A stretch of 64,000 nt of DNA, taken from positions 682,001 to 746,000 of the forward strand of contig NW_026516203.1 in assembly GCF_025602895.1 (NCBI RefSeq), read 5' to 3'. The notes under the pieces are model-generated. The model was not told where the DNA came from. It worked only from the letters and a program-made list of their open reading frames with translations, and did no database searches. This document shows positions 32,576 to 42,614 of this stretch, in pieces. Source of the stretch: Polychytrium aggregatum (Eukaryota > Chytridiomycota > Chytridiomycetes > Polychytriales). Every line of letters begins with the position of its first letter. Position 1 is the stretch's first letter. The position numbers and the translations under genes are program-made.

Positions 32576-35500
32576 CTACTCTTGCTTTCCTGGACCGTCG
32601 CTTTCCCCCGCCCAGATCCGGATAGTGTGGTCGTCCGAGGCAGATGCAAACACTCGCAGGCCTGGGTTCCATGCCACATGGTTGACGCAGCCTATGCATG
32701 ACCAGCCATCACAAGCATCATTGGTTACGTGGGGCTCGTATCTGGCTGAAGCCATCCATGTCGCCACGCAGGTCTGACAAGCGGCAGCCACGAGCACGCC
32801 TCACCTTCATGGCCCTCCAGTAACTCGATCAGGCTCGCACTCTCGCGTCGCCATATGTAGATGGCACCATCTGAACCACAGGATAGCGTCGTCAGTAACC
32901 GCGCAAACATCGCTCCGTCCCGACCAAGTCCATGGTGATGCTCCATGCTCCGCTCTGGCTGTACTTGGCTCAACGATTGACCAAGCTTCGCTCATGCAGA
33001 CGCGAACCTTCGCTTCCACTCAGAACAAAGTTCTGCTCCTTTCCGCCGAAACAAGATCGGATCAGGAATCGCCCTTGTTTCTGCCCAACGTATTTGCGGA
33101 GAAACTTGCGCTCACGGATATCCCACAGATGGATTTCCTGGTGTGCAGAGGAGGCGGATACGCAAGAGAAAGATTCAGCGATACGAGGACACAGGATCCC
33201 GGCATCGACACAGCGCACAGGTGCCCCTGTTGGATGCGCATGGATTTTGAGCGCATCGCATCGGCGTTATCGAGTGGTGATCGATGATCAAGCTCGAGCA
33301 CCAAGGGCGACACTCGTTTAGATCGCCGTTCGCTCCGTACCTGGATGGACGTATTGAACAGCAGATATCGACCGTCACTTGAGACGCATATGCTGGTGGT
33401 CTCGTCAAATCCTGTAAAGACCCTGGTTGTTCAAAGCGACCCGGGAGTCAACTGATGGCCGGTGCTGTTCGTTGGACACACAACCCAATCCAGGTACATT
33501 GTGCCACGACATCGTCCGGCTGGTAGATTTCCAGCAGTCTCGCAGCAGCGGCAAGTCGAAATACGAACCCGATCTCGGATTTGTCGCCGGCAAGGTCATA
33601 GAATTTGATATCGCGGCCCATGACGGCGATAAGAAGCGAGCCGTCCGCGGGAATGGCGAGGTCTTGGATGCGGGCGGTGCTCGACCACCTGAACAGCTGC
33701 TCGCCATTGACGTTCCAGAGATAGATGGTTTTATCGAGCCCACCGGTGACGAAGCGCTTGCTGTCCAGTAACCAGGCGCATGAGGTTACCGGCTCGGTAT
33801 GGCGCGAGAAGGTGCGCTCGGCAACGCCAATCTTGAGCAGGCACACAGGTTTGACAGGGTCGATGTGCAGTCATGACCACGATCGATGATAAGCAGAGTG
33901 AGCCCAGCGGTGATGACGGCGTGTACATCAGTCTAACGAAGAAATATCGGCAGGTGTATCGGGTGTCAAACAGCCCAAAATGCCTGCTGCAGCATTGGTC
34001 GGACATGCGCACCAGCCCCTCCCCTGCAAGTGAACCACACCTTGGCATTCCATAGCTTGAATATCTGGTCGTGAGGGAGTGCCAAGATGAAGGTACTGTC
34101 CGGGCTCCACGCCAGGAAGGCAACAGGGTCCTTTGTGGTGGGAAGCATGTGATACACCGACCAATCCTGCAGGTGATCAAGCCGTGACGGGAACATGTCA
34201 GGGGCATGCCAGGAGTAGTACCGGGAGCGTGCCAGGAGCAAGTCAAGTGCGATAGAAGAAGGTCGAGCACAGATCAAGAAAATAGCACAACATTGTCGGT
34301 AGAACGCAAGAGCATCATGAAGGCGCTTCAGACAACGGCTGATTTCCGGCAAGCTTCGCTGATCATCATCTGCCAACACATCGACGGTGAAGCGATGGCA
34401 GATAGAGCAGTGCACCCACATTACCTCGCAGCTCCAGATGATGACCTTGTTGTCCTTGGATGCCGATGCCAGATAGTTTCCGTCCGGTGAGAAGGCCACA
34501 AACCAAACTTCGTCCGTATGTTCATCCAGCACCGCATTGGTGGTGCATGGGAACTGGGATCGGGTGCATTGGTGATTCTCGAACAGCGACAGATCCATGT
34601 CTGCGCAATCGTGATAGACACAAGCATTGGTTTGGTAGAGTAAAGATTGCTCCAGCAGGGTCTCGAGACGATTTGCCGGAATCACAAGCTGAGAAGAAAT
34701 ATGGCCTGATTGAAAGTACCAGTTGACGGCGCCAGTGTGAGTTTGGCCAGTGTGGGTTACGGTGGTGGACGACCATCGACAACAGCCACTAGTTGCCTCG
34801 GAGACGCTGCGGCGACACTGCAGCGACTGACAGCGACGCTACCTTCAACTTCCTTGAGAAGCTCCTGGCGCATTTCTGATGGCGATGTTTGTGACTGTGG
34901 GGGTTTGCCTATAACCACATATCTGCAGGCGCCACACAGATTCGATTGTCCGATCAGTCGCCGAAGAGCTGCTTATGTGTTCAATGGTTGCGAGCGCTGC
35001 GTATTGCTGGGTAGGCACATGGCTTAGATCACACTACCTTGTGAGGCGATGAAGCTCCTCCTGGTCGATATCCAACGGCGTGATTTCCGTTCGAAGAATA
35101 TGCAGGGCCCCAGGCACTTGCTGCTTCGCCAGGAGCTCCATAAACTTTTGCTTTCGAATCAGGTACCTGATTATCTGCATTTCAGGCATATAAATGATAT
35201 CAGCATTACAACAAGCAATCCAGCTCGAAAGTGTAGCGGTGCGTGCGCTTGCAAATGTGCTGAGTCCACAAGGACAAGGGTAAGGCATCCCATATACCTT
35301 TTCTTCACCCGGTCGCAGTCTCATCTGGCCCAGGGTTGACTCGGCAGAGTCCCAACTGCCGGCTAGCAAGCTGGCTCGAAAGCCCCCGATGGATGCCGAC
35401 TCGAGCGTAAAGCCTGATTCTTCCTCCAGTGTTTGGGCAGATTTCCTGCTCGCCTCGAAGCACCAGTACGACGGGAGCAGCAGCAGATCAGAAACAGCGA

Positions 35501-35800
35501 ATGACTTGGCCATGGAGGATAGGGCCTGCATTGAACGGCCCATAGGGCATCAGCGGGAAGTCACAAGCACATATAGGGCCGTTACCCATATCCCAGCTCG
35601 TAGAGAGACTGGACAATGACCCGAACAATCTCTTCCTCGCGAAACTTGGACTTGCGACGAACAGGCTGCAGGTGGTGTCCGGAAGCCGAGGAAGGGGAGG
35701 AGCGGGACGGCTCGGGCGAGCGCGACTGCGATGCTGGTGGCGACCGAGAGTTGCTGGGGCCGGGCTGGGCCGATTTGGGCGAGCGGGTGCCTGCCGTCAT
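32576..35800 (-). CDS. GID7: LisH-CTLH-WD40 protein, Gid7/WDR26 (GID/CTLH ubiquitin ligase subunit)
   Basis: Gid7/WDR26 is a scaffold of the GID/CTLH E3 ligase that degrades gluconeogenic enzymes in yeast. The N-terminus is Ser/Pro-rich. The LisH motif (EEEIVRVIVQSLYELGYG) is split by an intron and joins in phase to KSAQTLEEESGF. The CTLH part follows: FRASLLAGSWDSAESTL, then IIRYLIRKQKFMELLAKQQV and GALHILRTEITPLD. WD40 repeats come next: LDEHTDEVWFVAFSPDG, NYLASASKDNKVIIWS, VAFLAWSPDSTFIL, RHTEPVTSCAWLLDSKRFVTGGLDKTIYLWN, FLRKYVGQKQGRFLIRSCFGG (a Gid7 hallmark), and a final NHVAWNPGLRVFASASDDHTIRIW before the stop at 32578-32576. The ATG at 35800 is one choice; the frame is open to 36415 with Pro/Ser-rich coding-like sequence, so the true N-terminus may be longer. 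Confidence 0.9.
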
Positions 35801-36462
35801 GGAGGCGAGAGGATCTGGGAAGAGATGATGGGCGGGATCCACCAGAGGCGGCTCTGCAAAGGACGACCAGGGCCTGGGACGCTTGCTGTCGGAGTTGGCC
35901 GGGCCGGACGACGGGGAGGAAGGATCCGGGGAGCGAGGGCGTTTGCCGCCGGCTGGACGATTGGGCTGATTGTGGCCGGCCAGCCTGGATGGGGGCGGAA
36001 TGGGCAGATTCAAGAGAGTGCAGTGCGAGCCAGGTGGTCCTGAGCTGCTGGGAGCCCAAGAGTTCGACGGGGAGCAAGGGCTTGGGGCGGCGAAGAGCAG
36101 ACCGAGATGAAGAGCAAGGGCATGGAACCGAGCGGCAGAGCCCGCCTGGCTCGAAAGAGGAGAGGCCGCAGCAGGAGGACCAGCATGGCCAGCGAAGCGA
36201 TGCCGGGGGCTGCTTGCCGACGGACGAAGCGACTCGGCGAGGGTGTGAATGACGATCAGGTTGCAGGGATGCAGGACATCGGAAGCACTGGGAGCATCGA
36301 GAGCATTGGGAGCATCGGGAGCATCCACAAGGCCCAACCGCAGAATGCATCGCCAGTCGCTCGTGCGGCACACTCCGGCAGTCGTCGTCAAACAAAGATG
36401 TATATTGCGAACCAAAAAACCACTGCATGTGCACTGTCCGCTGCCAAGAGCATCGGCTTGGC
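35801..36462. other. GID7 upstream region, possibly part of its N-terminus
   Basis: This 662-bp region lies upstream of the proposed GID7 ATG. The GID7 frame stays open through it to 36415, reading Pro/Ser-rich with a basic GGKRPRSPDPSSPSSG stretch. It may be 5' UTR plus promoter, or extra coding sequence. It includes GGGAGCATC-type repeats near 36278-36328. Confidence 0.4.
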
Positions 36463-37256
36463 TTAATCAAGTGCATTGAACCAGGCCGCACGGACTACAT
36501 TCTCGCCAGCATCGACCTGGAAGTACAGGTAATCGTGGCGGCCCCGCCAGTAGTAGATCAGATACATGGCTTCGGAGGTCTGAGGAGCGCCGGCGGTGGG
36601 GACGACGGGACCGGGAAGAAGAGGCACAGCGTTCTGGAAGACATCGGGAGAGGTCGAGACCTCGTCGGGCTTGCCCATGGCCTCGAAGATGCTTGCGGCC
36701 GGAGTGCCGGGCTGTCCCAAGACGGCGAGAAGGGCATTCATGGTCTGCTCGCGAAAGCGACGAAGAGAGCAAACCAAGGCCGTAAAGCAGTTAGTCGAAG
36801 GAAGGCATGAGGATATCGCTGCGGCACTGTGTGAATGCATCGTCACATCATTGCATCATTGCATCATTGCATCGTGGCCTCGCTGCATCAAGCAATCCAG
36901 CGTCGACGGAGCAGGGAATGCGGTGCGTGCAGGAGCAGTCGCTTGCTCGCAAACGCAGAGGTGCTTGCCTGGCGTTTCTTGCCATTGGGCCCATCGACAT
37001 CGGGAATAAAGTCGTCTCCGCCCTCAAAGTGGCCCTTGACGCTGCGGAGGGTCGAAAACTCGGCGCTGAGGGCCGACAGGTTGGCGGGGGCGGGGGAGCT
37101 GAGTGGCTGGGACATGGATGCTGCTGCGAGGCCGATCAGGACGATCGAGAGCAACACCGCAAAGAGGACAGCGCTGCGTTTTATGCCCCGTTTCCGGACG
37201 GGCGGGGCAGCATCATCGCCCGACACGGGTTGGTATGCGGGGCCTTGCTTGTTCAT
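36463..37256 (-). CDS. Small membrane-anchored protein of unknown function
   Basis: I do not recognise a named family. Two exons, 37256-36969 and 36744-36463, join to 189 aa. Residues about 27-48 (SAVLFAVLLSIVLIGLAAA) form one hydrophobic segment after a basic RKRGIKR stretch, giving a signal anchor with the C-terminal part outside the cytosol or in the lumen. The C-terminal part has LLAVLGQPGTPAASIFEAMGKPDEV and ends with YLIYYWRGRHDYLYFQVDA, a motif-like stretch dense in aromatics that I would expect to be conserved in fungi. The intron appears to use a GC donor (CAG|GCAAGC) with a normal CAG acceptor; any GT donor nearby breaks the phase. It is head-to-head with METTL16. Confidence 0.75.
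36841..36897 (+). repeat. ATCATTGC repeats in intron
   Basis: Imperfect CATCATTG/CATCGTGG units lie inside the GC-AG intron (36745-36968) of the small membrane-protein gene. Confidence 0.7.
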
Positions 37257-37633
37257 GCCGAGGGCTTGGCGTGGCGACTGCGGTGCGGATCAACGGACTG
37301 CTCTCGCCGGAGACGCAGATAAGTTAGAGATAATATGTATATTGATTCGGAGACGGTCTGGAATGGCTTTGATGGAATGCGGCCCGGGGGAAGAGCGCCG
37401 GGCGGGTCGTCGATAGGATGGGGGCAACATAAGAGCGCGGGACGACCGAAGCGAGCCGGGCTGCTTTCTGGGCTGTTCTTTGCATTTGCATTTGCATTTG
37501 CATTTCCATTTCCATTTGCATTTGCATTTCCATTTGCATTTTCATTTGCACACCATCAACGGCAATCGGCATTTCTCGCCAAATCGACCCATCGGCACCA
37601 GCGAAACAGCGCCGCCATCGACACCCCCGAGCG
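37257..37633. promoter_or_regulatory. Divergent promoter region, small membrane protein / METTL16
   Basis: This 377-bp region lies between two head-to-head start codons. It contains a 70-bp run of TTTGCA/TTTCCA hexamers (37481-37550), about 85 bp before the METTL16 ATG. Confidence 0.55.
37481..37550 (+). repeat. TTTGCA/TTTCCA hexamer array in a divergent promoter
   Basis: About eleven hexamer units, mostly TTTGCA with interspersed TTTCCA. The array repeatedly creates ATTTGCAT. Confidence 0.92.
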
Positions 37634-39835
37634 ATGCACATCCGCAACAGATATGCGAATAACATGCCGAACTTTGCCGAGGTCGCCGCCGAGCATCCGC
37701 CGCTATCGCAATAGTGAGCATCGCCTGCGGGCTCGTCCTTTCGGCATCGTCCCAGCCGGCAAAGTCAAAAACAAAGCCCAAGTCGTACCCGGGCTGCGCT
37801 GTTTCCACTGACCCTTCACCGCTGATGAATTCCATCGCCAGCCTCAAGAAAACACGGGCAGGGCATGTCTCGATCGACTTCAAGAACCCCCGGGCCCTGC
37901 GGTAGGCCCGATCGACATTCGCTCTCGCAATACCAGCAATACCAGCAAGGCCAGTCGAGCACTCACCTCTCGCTCTGTGTTCCGCCAATGTCTTTTGCTC
38001 ACCCCCAGAGAGCTGACATATGGCTTGTTGTGGAAGGACTTTGGCATCCGGCTCGAGATTCCCTTGGACTCGCTGTGTCCACCGGTAGATATCAATGCTC
38101 TTCAGCAGTGGACCGCTTCCTCCCTGGCCGGCTCCACAGACCCTATCCAGTGGCATGGGCCAGCCGCTGCACGGGCGCCGGGGTATCGGCCTTGAGGATT
38201 TCATGCTCTCGGCACTTTATAAACTAAACGGCCTCTCAGATTCCCAACAGGTATCGTTGTGTTTGTCCCCCGAATGGAGCCAGGATCAAGCACAATGCGC
38301 TCGATCCCCCATGTTGGATCTCCAGTCGTCGACTCGCACGTATCTAATCACGGCTTCGTGATCGTGGATACTATTCTTTGGGCGATGAGGCTGGACTATC
38401 TGCTCTCTCTGCAAGATATGCTGCTCCTGCTTCCTCGCAAAGAGAGCTTACCGGTCCACGGCATCGACATGTGAGTTCAGTGATACTCGGCTGCCCCAAG
38501 GCCATCCACTCGGGATCGCAACAACATCAAGTCGAGCAACAGCATCGCCGGGGTGGCCCGCAGCGGCTCGACGAGCCCGGCTGATCCGCCACTTTACTCC
38601 GAGCCAGAGGCACAGGTGCCTCTTGTATCTATCCACTCCTCGGCTGCTGCATCGCAGAATATTGGCATTTTACTGCACTTGGTAAGGCTGCGGTGACCTG
38701 CGCAATTCAGCGATCCGATCCAGAGCACCGATGTCCAGACAACACCTTGCTCCTCACCCAGGGCTGTCACTGCTCGCCCATGGATCTGCCGGGTGTATCT
38801 GAGCCCGAACTCACTGCAAGTCATCCACCGGCCTACCTCCACCAGAAATCGACGACCGGTCCATCGAGTATGCTCGGGAGAATGTTGAGCGCAACAATCT
38901 CCAGGATCGCATCTGCATTCTTAAAAACAGTGGGTCCGAGCTGCTTCCACCCAACCTTCTCACGAGAGACAGGTATGCCGCATTCGCAATTGGCAGGCCC
39001 GTCATAATACCACAGTACACTCAGCCGGTGGGCCAAGTACTTACGCACCGGATTGCCCCGCTGTCGACAACGAACGTGGACAAGTTACGATTTTTGCATG
39101 TGCAACCCACCGTTCTATGAAGATGCCGTCGCCGTGGCAAAGGGAGTCGAGGCGAAAGCGTTGCTGCCGCGAGCTGTAAGCACCACCGCTCATAGCACAC
39201 GGCTACTGTACGGCCGACTCTGCACGGCAACAGCTGCAGCTGCAACTCCAGCTACAGCGACAGGCACTAACATTATCCGTCGTCTTGTCGGATCAGGTGT
39301 GCACTGGCTCTCGGAATGAAATGATCACAGACGGCGGCGAGTACGCCTTCGTTGCTAGACTCTTTGAAGAGAGTTGCAAGCTGCGTGGGCGTATCAGGTA
39401 GAGTGGACATCTATCATCACCACAATGCAGCTGGTCCCACGGATGGACGATGCCAACGACCTCTACTTCACCCAGCATGTACTCCAGTCTCATTGGGCGC
39501 AAGAAAGACGGCACCGCACTGCTGAAGCTGCTGGAGGCATCCAAGGTGAGTCGGATGGATATAGCGCCGCCCATCGATGGAAGCGATCGTATTTGCACGA
39601 ACGCATACACTGCACGTACTCGGTGGCTATCGACCACAATGCTCATCCGGGTGGGGGCTGGCAGGACGTCTCGTTTGTTCGGCTAGTTGCCTTTCGTCAG
39701 GGTACGACGAGAAGATGGATCCTGTTTTGGAGCTTTGTCGTTCCCAACGGTCAGCCGTCTCAGCTCGATGCAGATCCTCAGAGCCAGCTCGCTGCGCCAG
39801 ATACAGCCAGCTCCGATGCAGTGCCTTCAAGCTGA
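37634..39835 (+). CDS. METTL16: METTL16-like RNA N6-adenosine methyltransferase
   Basis: METTL16 transfers methyl from SAM to adenosine N6, chiefly in U6 snRNA. Eleven exons close in phase to 313 aa: 37634-37713, 37842-37901, 38009-38084, 38240-38250, 38390-38470, 38608-38681, 38846-38972, 39085-39175, 39297-39397, 39476-39545 and 39665-39835. It starts MHIRNRYANNMPNFAEVA, very close to the animal MH.RNRY....DFA start. Motifs: HVSIDFKNPRALRELTYGLL; the SAM-binding loop DMGTGASCIYPLLG-type (GIDIGTGASCIYPLLG across an intron); ALEIDDRSIEYARENV; the catalytic NPPF in YDFCMCNPPFYED; and FRQGTTRRWILFWSF, matching the family's FCQGRTMRWALAWSF. Exon 4 is an 11-nt microexon coding Ile-Pro-Asn plus two bases of Arg. 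The C-terminal vertebrate-conserved domains are absent, as in other fungal members. Confidence 0.95.
38240..38250 (+). other. METTL16: 11-nt microexon of METTL16
   Basis: The microexon is flanked by CTCTCAG and GTATCG. It contributes Ile-Pro-Asn and AG, and the next exon supplies G to make Arg. Without it, the conserved PPIPNRLDYL junction is lost and the frame breaks. Confidence 0.85.
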
Positions 39836-40019
39836 ACAGCGGCGACATGGACTGTTGCATGTGCCATGCAGTGCAATCGGGCACAGCACCGACTCCACGT
39901 TTGCCGGACGGCTTGCGGACATCGACTTGCTTCAGAATACATTGCAAGGATTTGACCAGCCCGCTGGTGGGTTCCTTGCGATTTGCCATCGATACCGCCG
40001 GCCCCATCAGTACACTTTA

Positions 40020-40707
40020 TTCAGAAAAAAAAAAAAAACGGGACAATATAGCCGTTTCCATGAACATGTAGTATGTGCTGTGCTTGCGTCAAGCAAAGCC
40101 ACAAGAAATACATCAAATCACTTTGGCAGCCTCCGAGTGAAAACCTCACGTCGCTCTCCGGTCTCCACAATCGACCTGCACTGCTCAAAGTACCGAGCAA
40201 ACCGCTGCCTCCTCGGGCTGGATGCATAGCCCTTAGTACATGCGATGCAGCACACCAGAGTGGTTGATGGCAAATGCAGCCGAGACAGACTTGTGCTTCA
40301 TGTGATTGCGCTGGCGAAGCGGAGCACCCTTCGGTGAGTATCCGTAGAGAGGGAAAATGGATCTCCTGATCCCTGTCTCATCGACAAAAACGAATCGTCG
40401 TGGGTCAATGGAGCGGGCCTGGTCCCTGAACTGTGCCACTCGCTCATCCAGTCGCTTGGACTTGTGGAGGTGTGTTGCCCTCTTGTGTGAGAGACCTGCT
40501 CGGTGCCATCGATGGATGGTGCTCTTGGATACACTGAATATGGAGGCGACCTTACGCAGGCTATGGATGAGGGCGTAGCATCGCAATGCGGCGGTGCGAA
40601 AGTCGGATGTGTGGCGAATGGTCATGGCCAGCGCGCGATGGTTTTGGGTAACAAAATATTCGATGAACGGTCAAAAACCCGGGTGTCCCGTTTTATTGGA
40701 TTGCCTG
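40020..40707 (-). mobile_element. Non-autonomous Tc1/mariner-like element, copy 2 (688 bp)
   Basis: The element is flanked by TA at 40018-40019 and 40708-40709. Its minus-strand left end CAGGCAATCCA...AAACGGGAC and right end GTCCCG followed by a T14 run match the copy at 1534-1867. It encodes a 130-aa transposase N-terminus (40625-40233): a helix-turn-helix (YALIHSLRKVASIFSVSKSTIH) and the first catalytic aspartate region (RRFVFVDETGIRRS, GYSPKGAPL). The frame then stops, and the segment with the second Asp and the Glu/Asp is deleted, so it cannot transpose by itself. It lies 185 bp after METTL16 and 168 bp before SFT2. Confidence 0.9.
40233..40625 (-). pseudogene. Truncated Tc1/IS630-type transposase
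   Basis: 130 codons cover the DNA-binding HTH and the first DDE aspartate (VFVDETG). The rest of the catalytic core is missing compared with full Tc1/IS630 transposases of about 340 aa. The product might still bind element ends, but it should be catalytically dead. Confidence 0.85.
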
Positions 40708-40874
40708 TAACTCGGGCAGCGAACACGAAGCCGCCAGTCCCACCGCCGACCAGGGCACCCCCGCCAAAAGCAGCAAGCGCGCCACACCGCCACTCCAAAA
40801 TCGTGCTCTTCCCTCATCTCCCCTCGTTCGCCAAGGACTGCCCCGCCCGCTCCCCGACAGAACAACCCGTCAAT

Positions 40875-42225
40875 ATGCCCATCACGGATATGTTTGGATC
40901 TATGGGTGCCGAGCAGGAGGACCCCGTGAGTATAGCACCGCCTATCGAGAGCTAGCCTGTTTGTCGCAGAGGGTTGAACGGCTTGGCTGTAGCCTCCTCT
41001 CCCCTCCCCTTGCGGCAACAGACCTCGCTGCAACAGCAATATACATCCATTCGGAAGGCCCTTCGCTGGCCCGCACGTCCACAGCAGTTCACACTCATGG
41101 CCCCTCTGTCTACGGTTTCAGATCTGCGGCCAGTTCAGCCTCACCTACACACAGCGCATGTGGGGCTTTGGTGAGTTCCGCATCCTGCTTCTCCGTCGTG
41201 GCGACACCATCACGATCGCCAAAGCAACACCGACTGCAGACTAACAGGCTTTGGTTTTGTGAATCCTGCAGGCATCTGTTTCGGCGGTGGCTTCATCCTG
41301 AGTTTCTTTGTGAGTCGCCCTGTATCTGTGACGGTTTTCTGAAGCTCTCCGAGGCTTTACAATGGCGGGTCCACGAGAACACCAGCCGCCTGAGAGTGTT
41401 CGAGTTCATCTCGCTCCGGCTTGGACAAGCAGCTCAAACACACCGACTAATCCGATCAATCCATGGGAATGTGTGCATCGCGATCTGAATCGATAGGCAT
41501 CCTTCCTGCTCTGGACTGGCGGATTCACCGCCTTTGCTGTTCTGTACACGCTCGGCAATATCATTTCCCTGGTCGGAACGGGCTTCCTGGTCGGCTTTGC
41601 TCGCCAGTTCAAGGTATGGGCGATTGGGTTTGTCGTGTGGGCTGATCGACCAACCCGCCTCCGGTCGCCGAGTGGCCTCCAAGCGCCGTCAAGTGGTTCG
41701 CTAATACCGCTGCATCTGTGACCTCTCTGGCTGACTTGCTCCAACCCCGTTCTTGGCCGAACGCAGCAAATGTTTGATCCCGTTCGCCTGACGACATCTA
41801 TCGTCTTCATCGCCACCATGGTCTTCACCTTGGTCGCTGCTCTGGTGGTGCGTATAGCCGGCTTGGACTCGTTGCTGGAGAATGGTGCATTGGTGCGTTG
41901 GGACATTGGTGGGCGTAACTAACCCCGTGAATCTCTTGACGGTATCCCCAGTTGCATAGCTTCATCCTGACCCTGGTTTCGTTCATCGTCCAATTCCTGG
42001 CGCTCTTCTGGTACTGCGCAAGGTAATAGCGGTGGTAGCAAGTGCATTGTGCAGTCGCAGGCCCGTTTTGTGCAGCCGGAGAGTACTGGGCTGACTCTAC
42101 TGTGGAGCACCCAACGCCGAAGATCACCTAACTGACTTGAATCGCGGCTGCTCTCCAGCTACATTCCCTTCCTCCGAGATATCATCAAGCGTACGCTGGG
42201 CGCTCAGTTCACCTCCTCGGCCTGA
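40875..42225 (+). CDS. SFT2: SFT2-domain vesicle transport protein
   Basis: Sft2 is a four-TM Golgi protein that helps fusion of endosome-derived vesicles with the Golgi. The start MPITDMFGSMGAEQEDP is at 40875. The family core is clear: ICGQFSLTYTQRMWGFG, GICFGGGFILSFF, FLLWTGGFTAFAVLYTLGN, IISLVGTGFLVGFARQFKQMFDP, RLTTSIVFIATMVFTLVAALV, LHSFILTLVSFIVQFLALFWYCAS, and YIPFLRDIIKRTLG before the stop at 42223-42225. Exons from about 41117 onward join in phase with GT-AG introns. The joint between the second exon (TSLQQQYTSIRK, about 41023-41058) and ICGQ is not resolved with a standard GT donor; a GC donor after CGGAAG would fit the phase. Confidence 0.9.
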
Positions 42226-42614
42226 TCCAGCAGCAGCCGCTGGGCAGAGCGGGGCAAGGCTGCGTCCTTCGCCAGGGATTCCTCGCGCGCTGGCGACTTG
42301 TGGTTGGCCTCTCAAGGCTGCGCGAGCCTTTCTGTTCTTTGGTCCAAACATTGAATCGACAAGCGATTATGCCCTTGCGTTGCCGGACCATATTTGCATC
42401 CGTCTGGGCGGTGAGGAGGGATGTCTGGGCGGTCAACAGTTTCCCGAAACGAAGCCAGACCGGTTCACGAAAAGAAATCATTGGATAATCCGTCACACGA
42501 ACACTGCCATCGCTATCCATGCCAGGACGACGCGAATGCTGCTCAACACGAGTATCAACTGGGACCAGACAGCAACGAGGCTGTCCTGAGACCAGCCCTG
42601 CAGAGGGGGGCCTT
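42226..42614. other. Convergent 3' intergenic region, SFT2/PMT2
   Basis: This is 389 bp between converging stop codons. No gene seen. Confidence 0.55.

Noticed and set aside
36107-36466. Plus-strand frames opposite the GID7 5' region
   Set aside because: They are Arg/Ser-rich shadow frames over Pro/Ser-rich minus-strand sequence, with repeated GGGAGCATC units and no motif.
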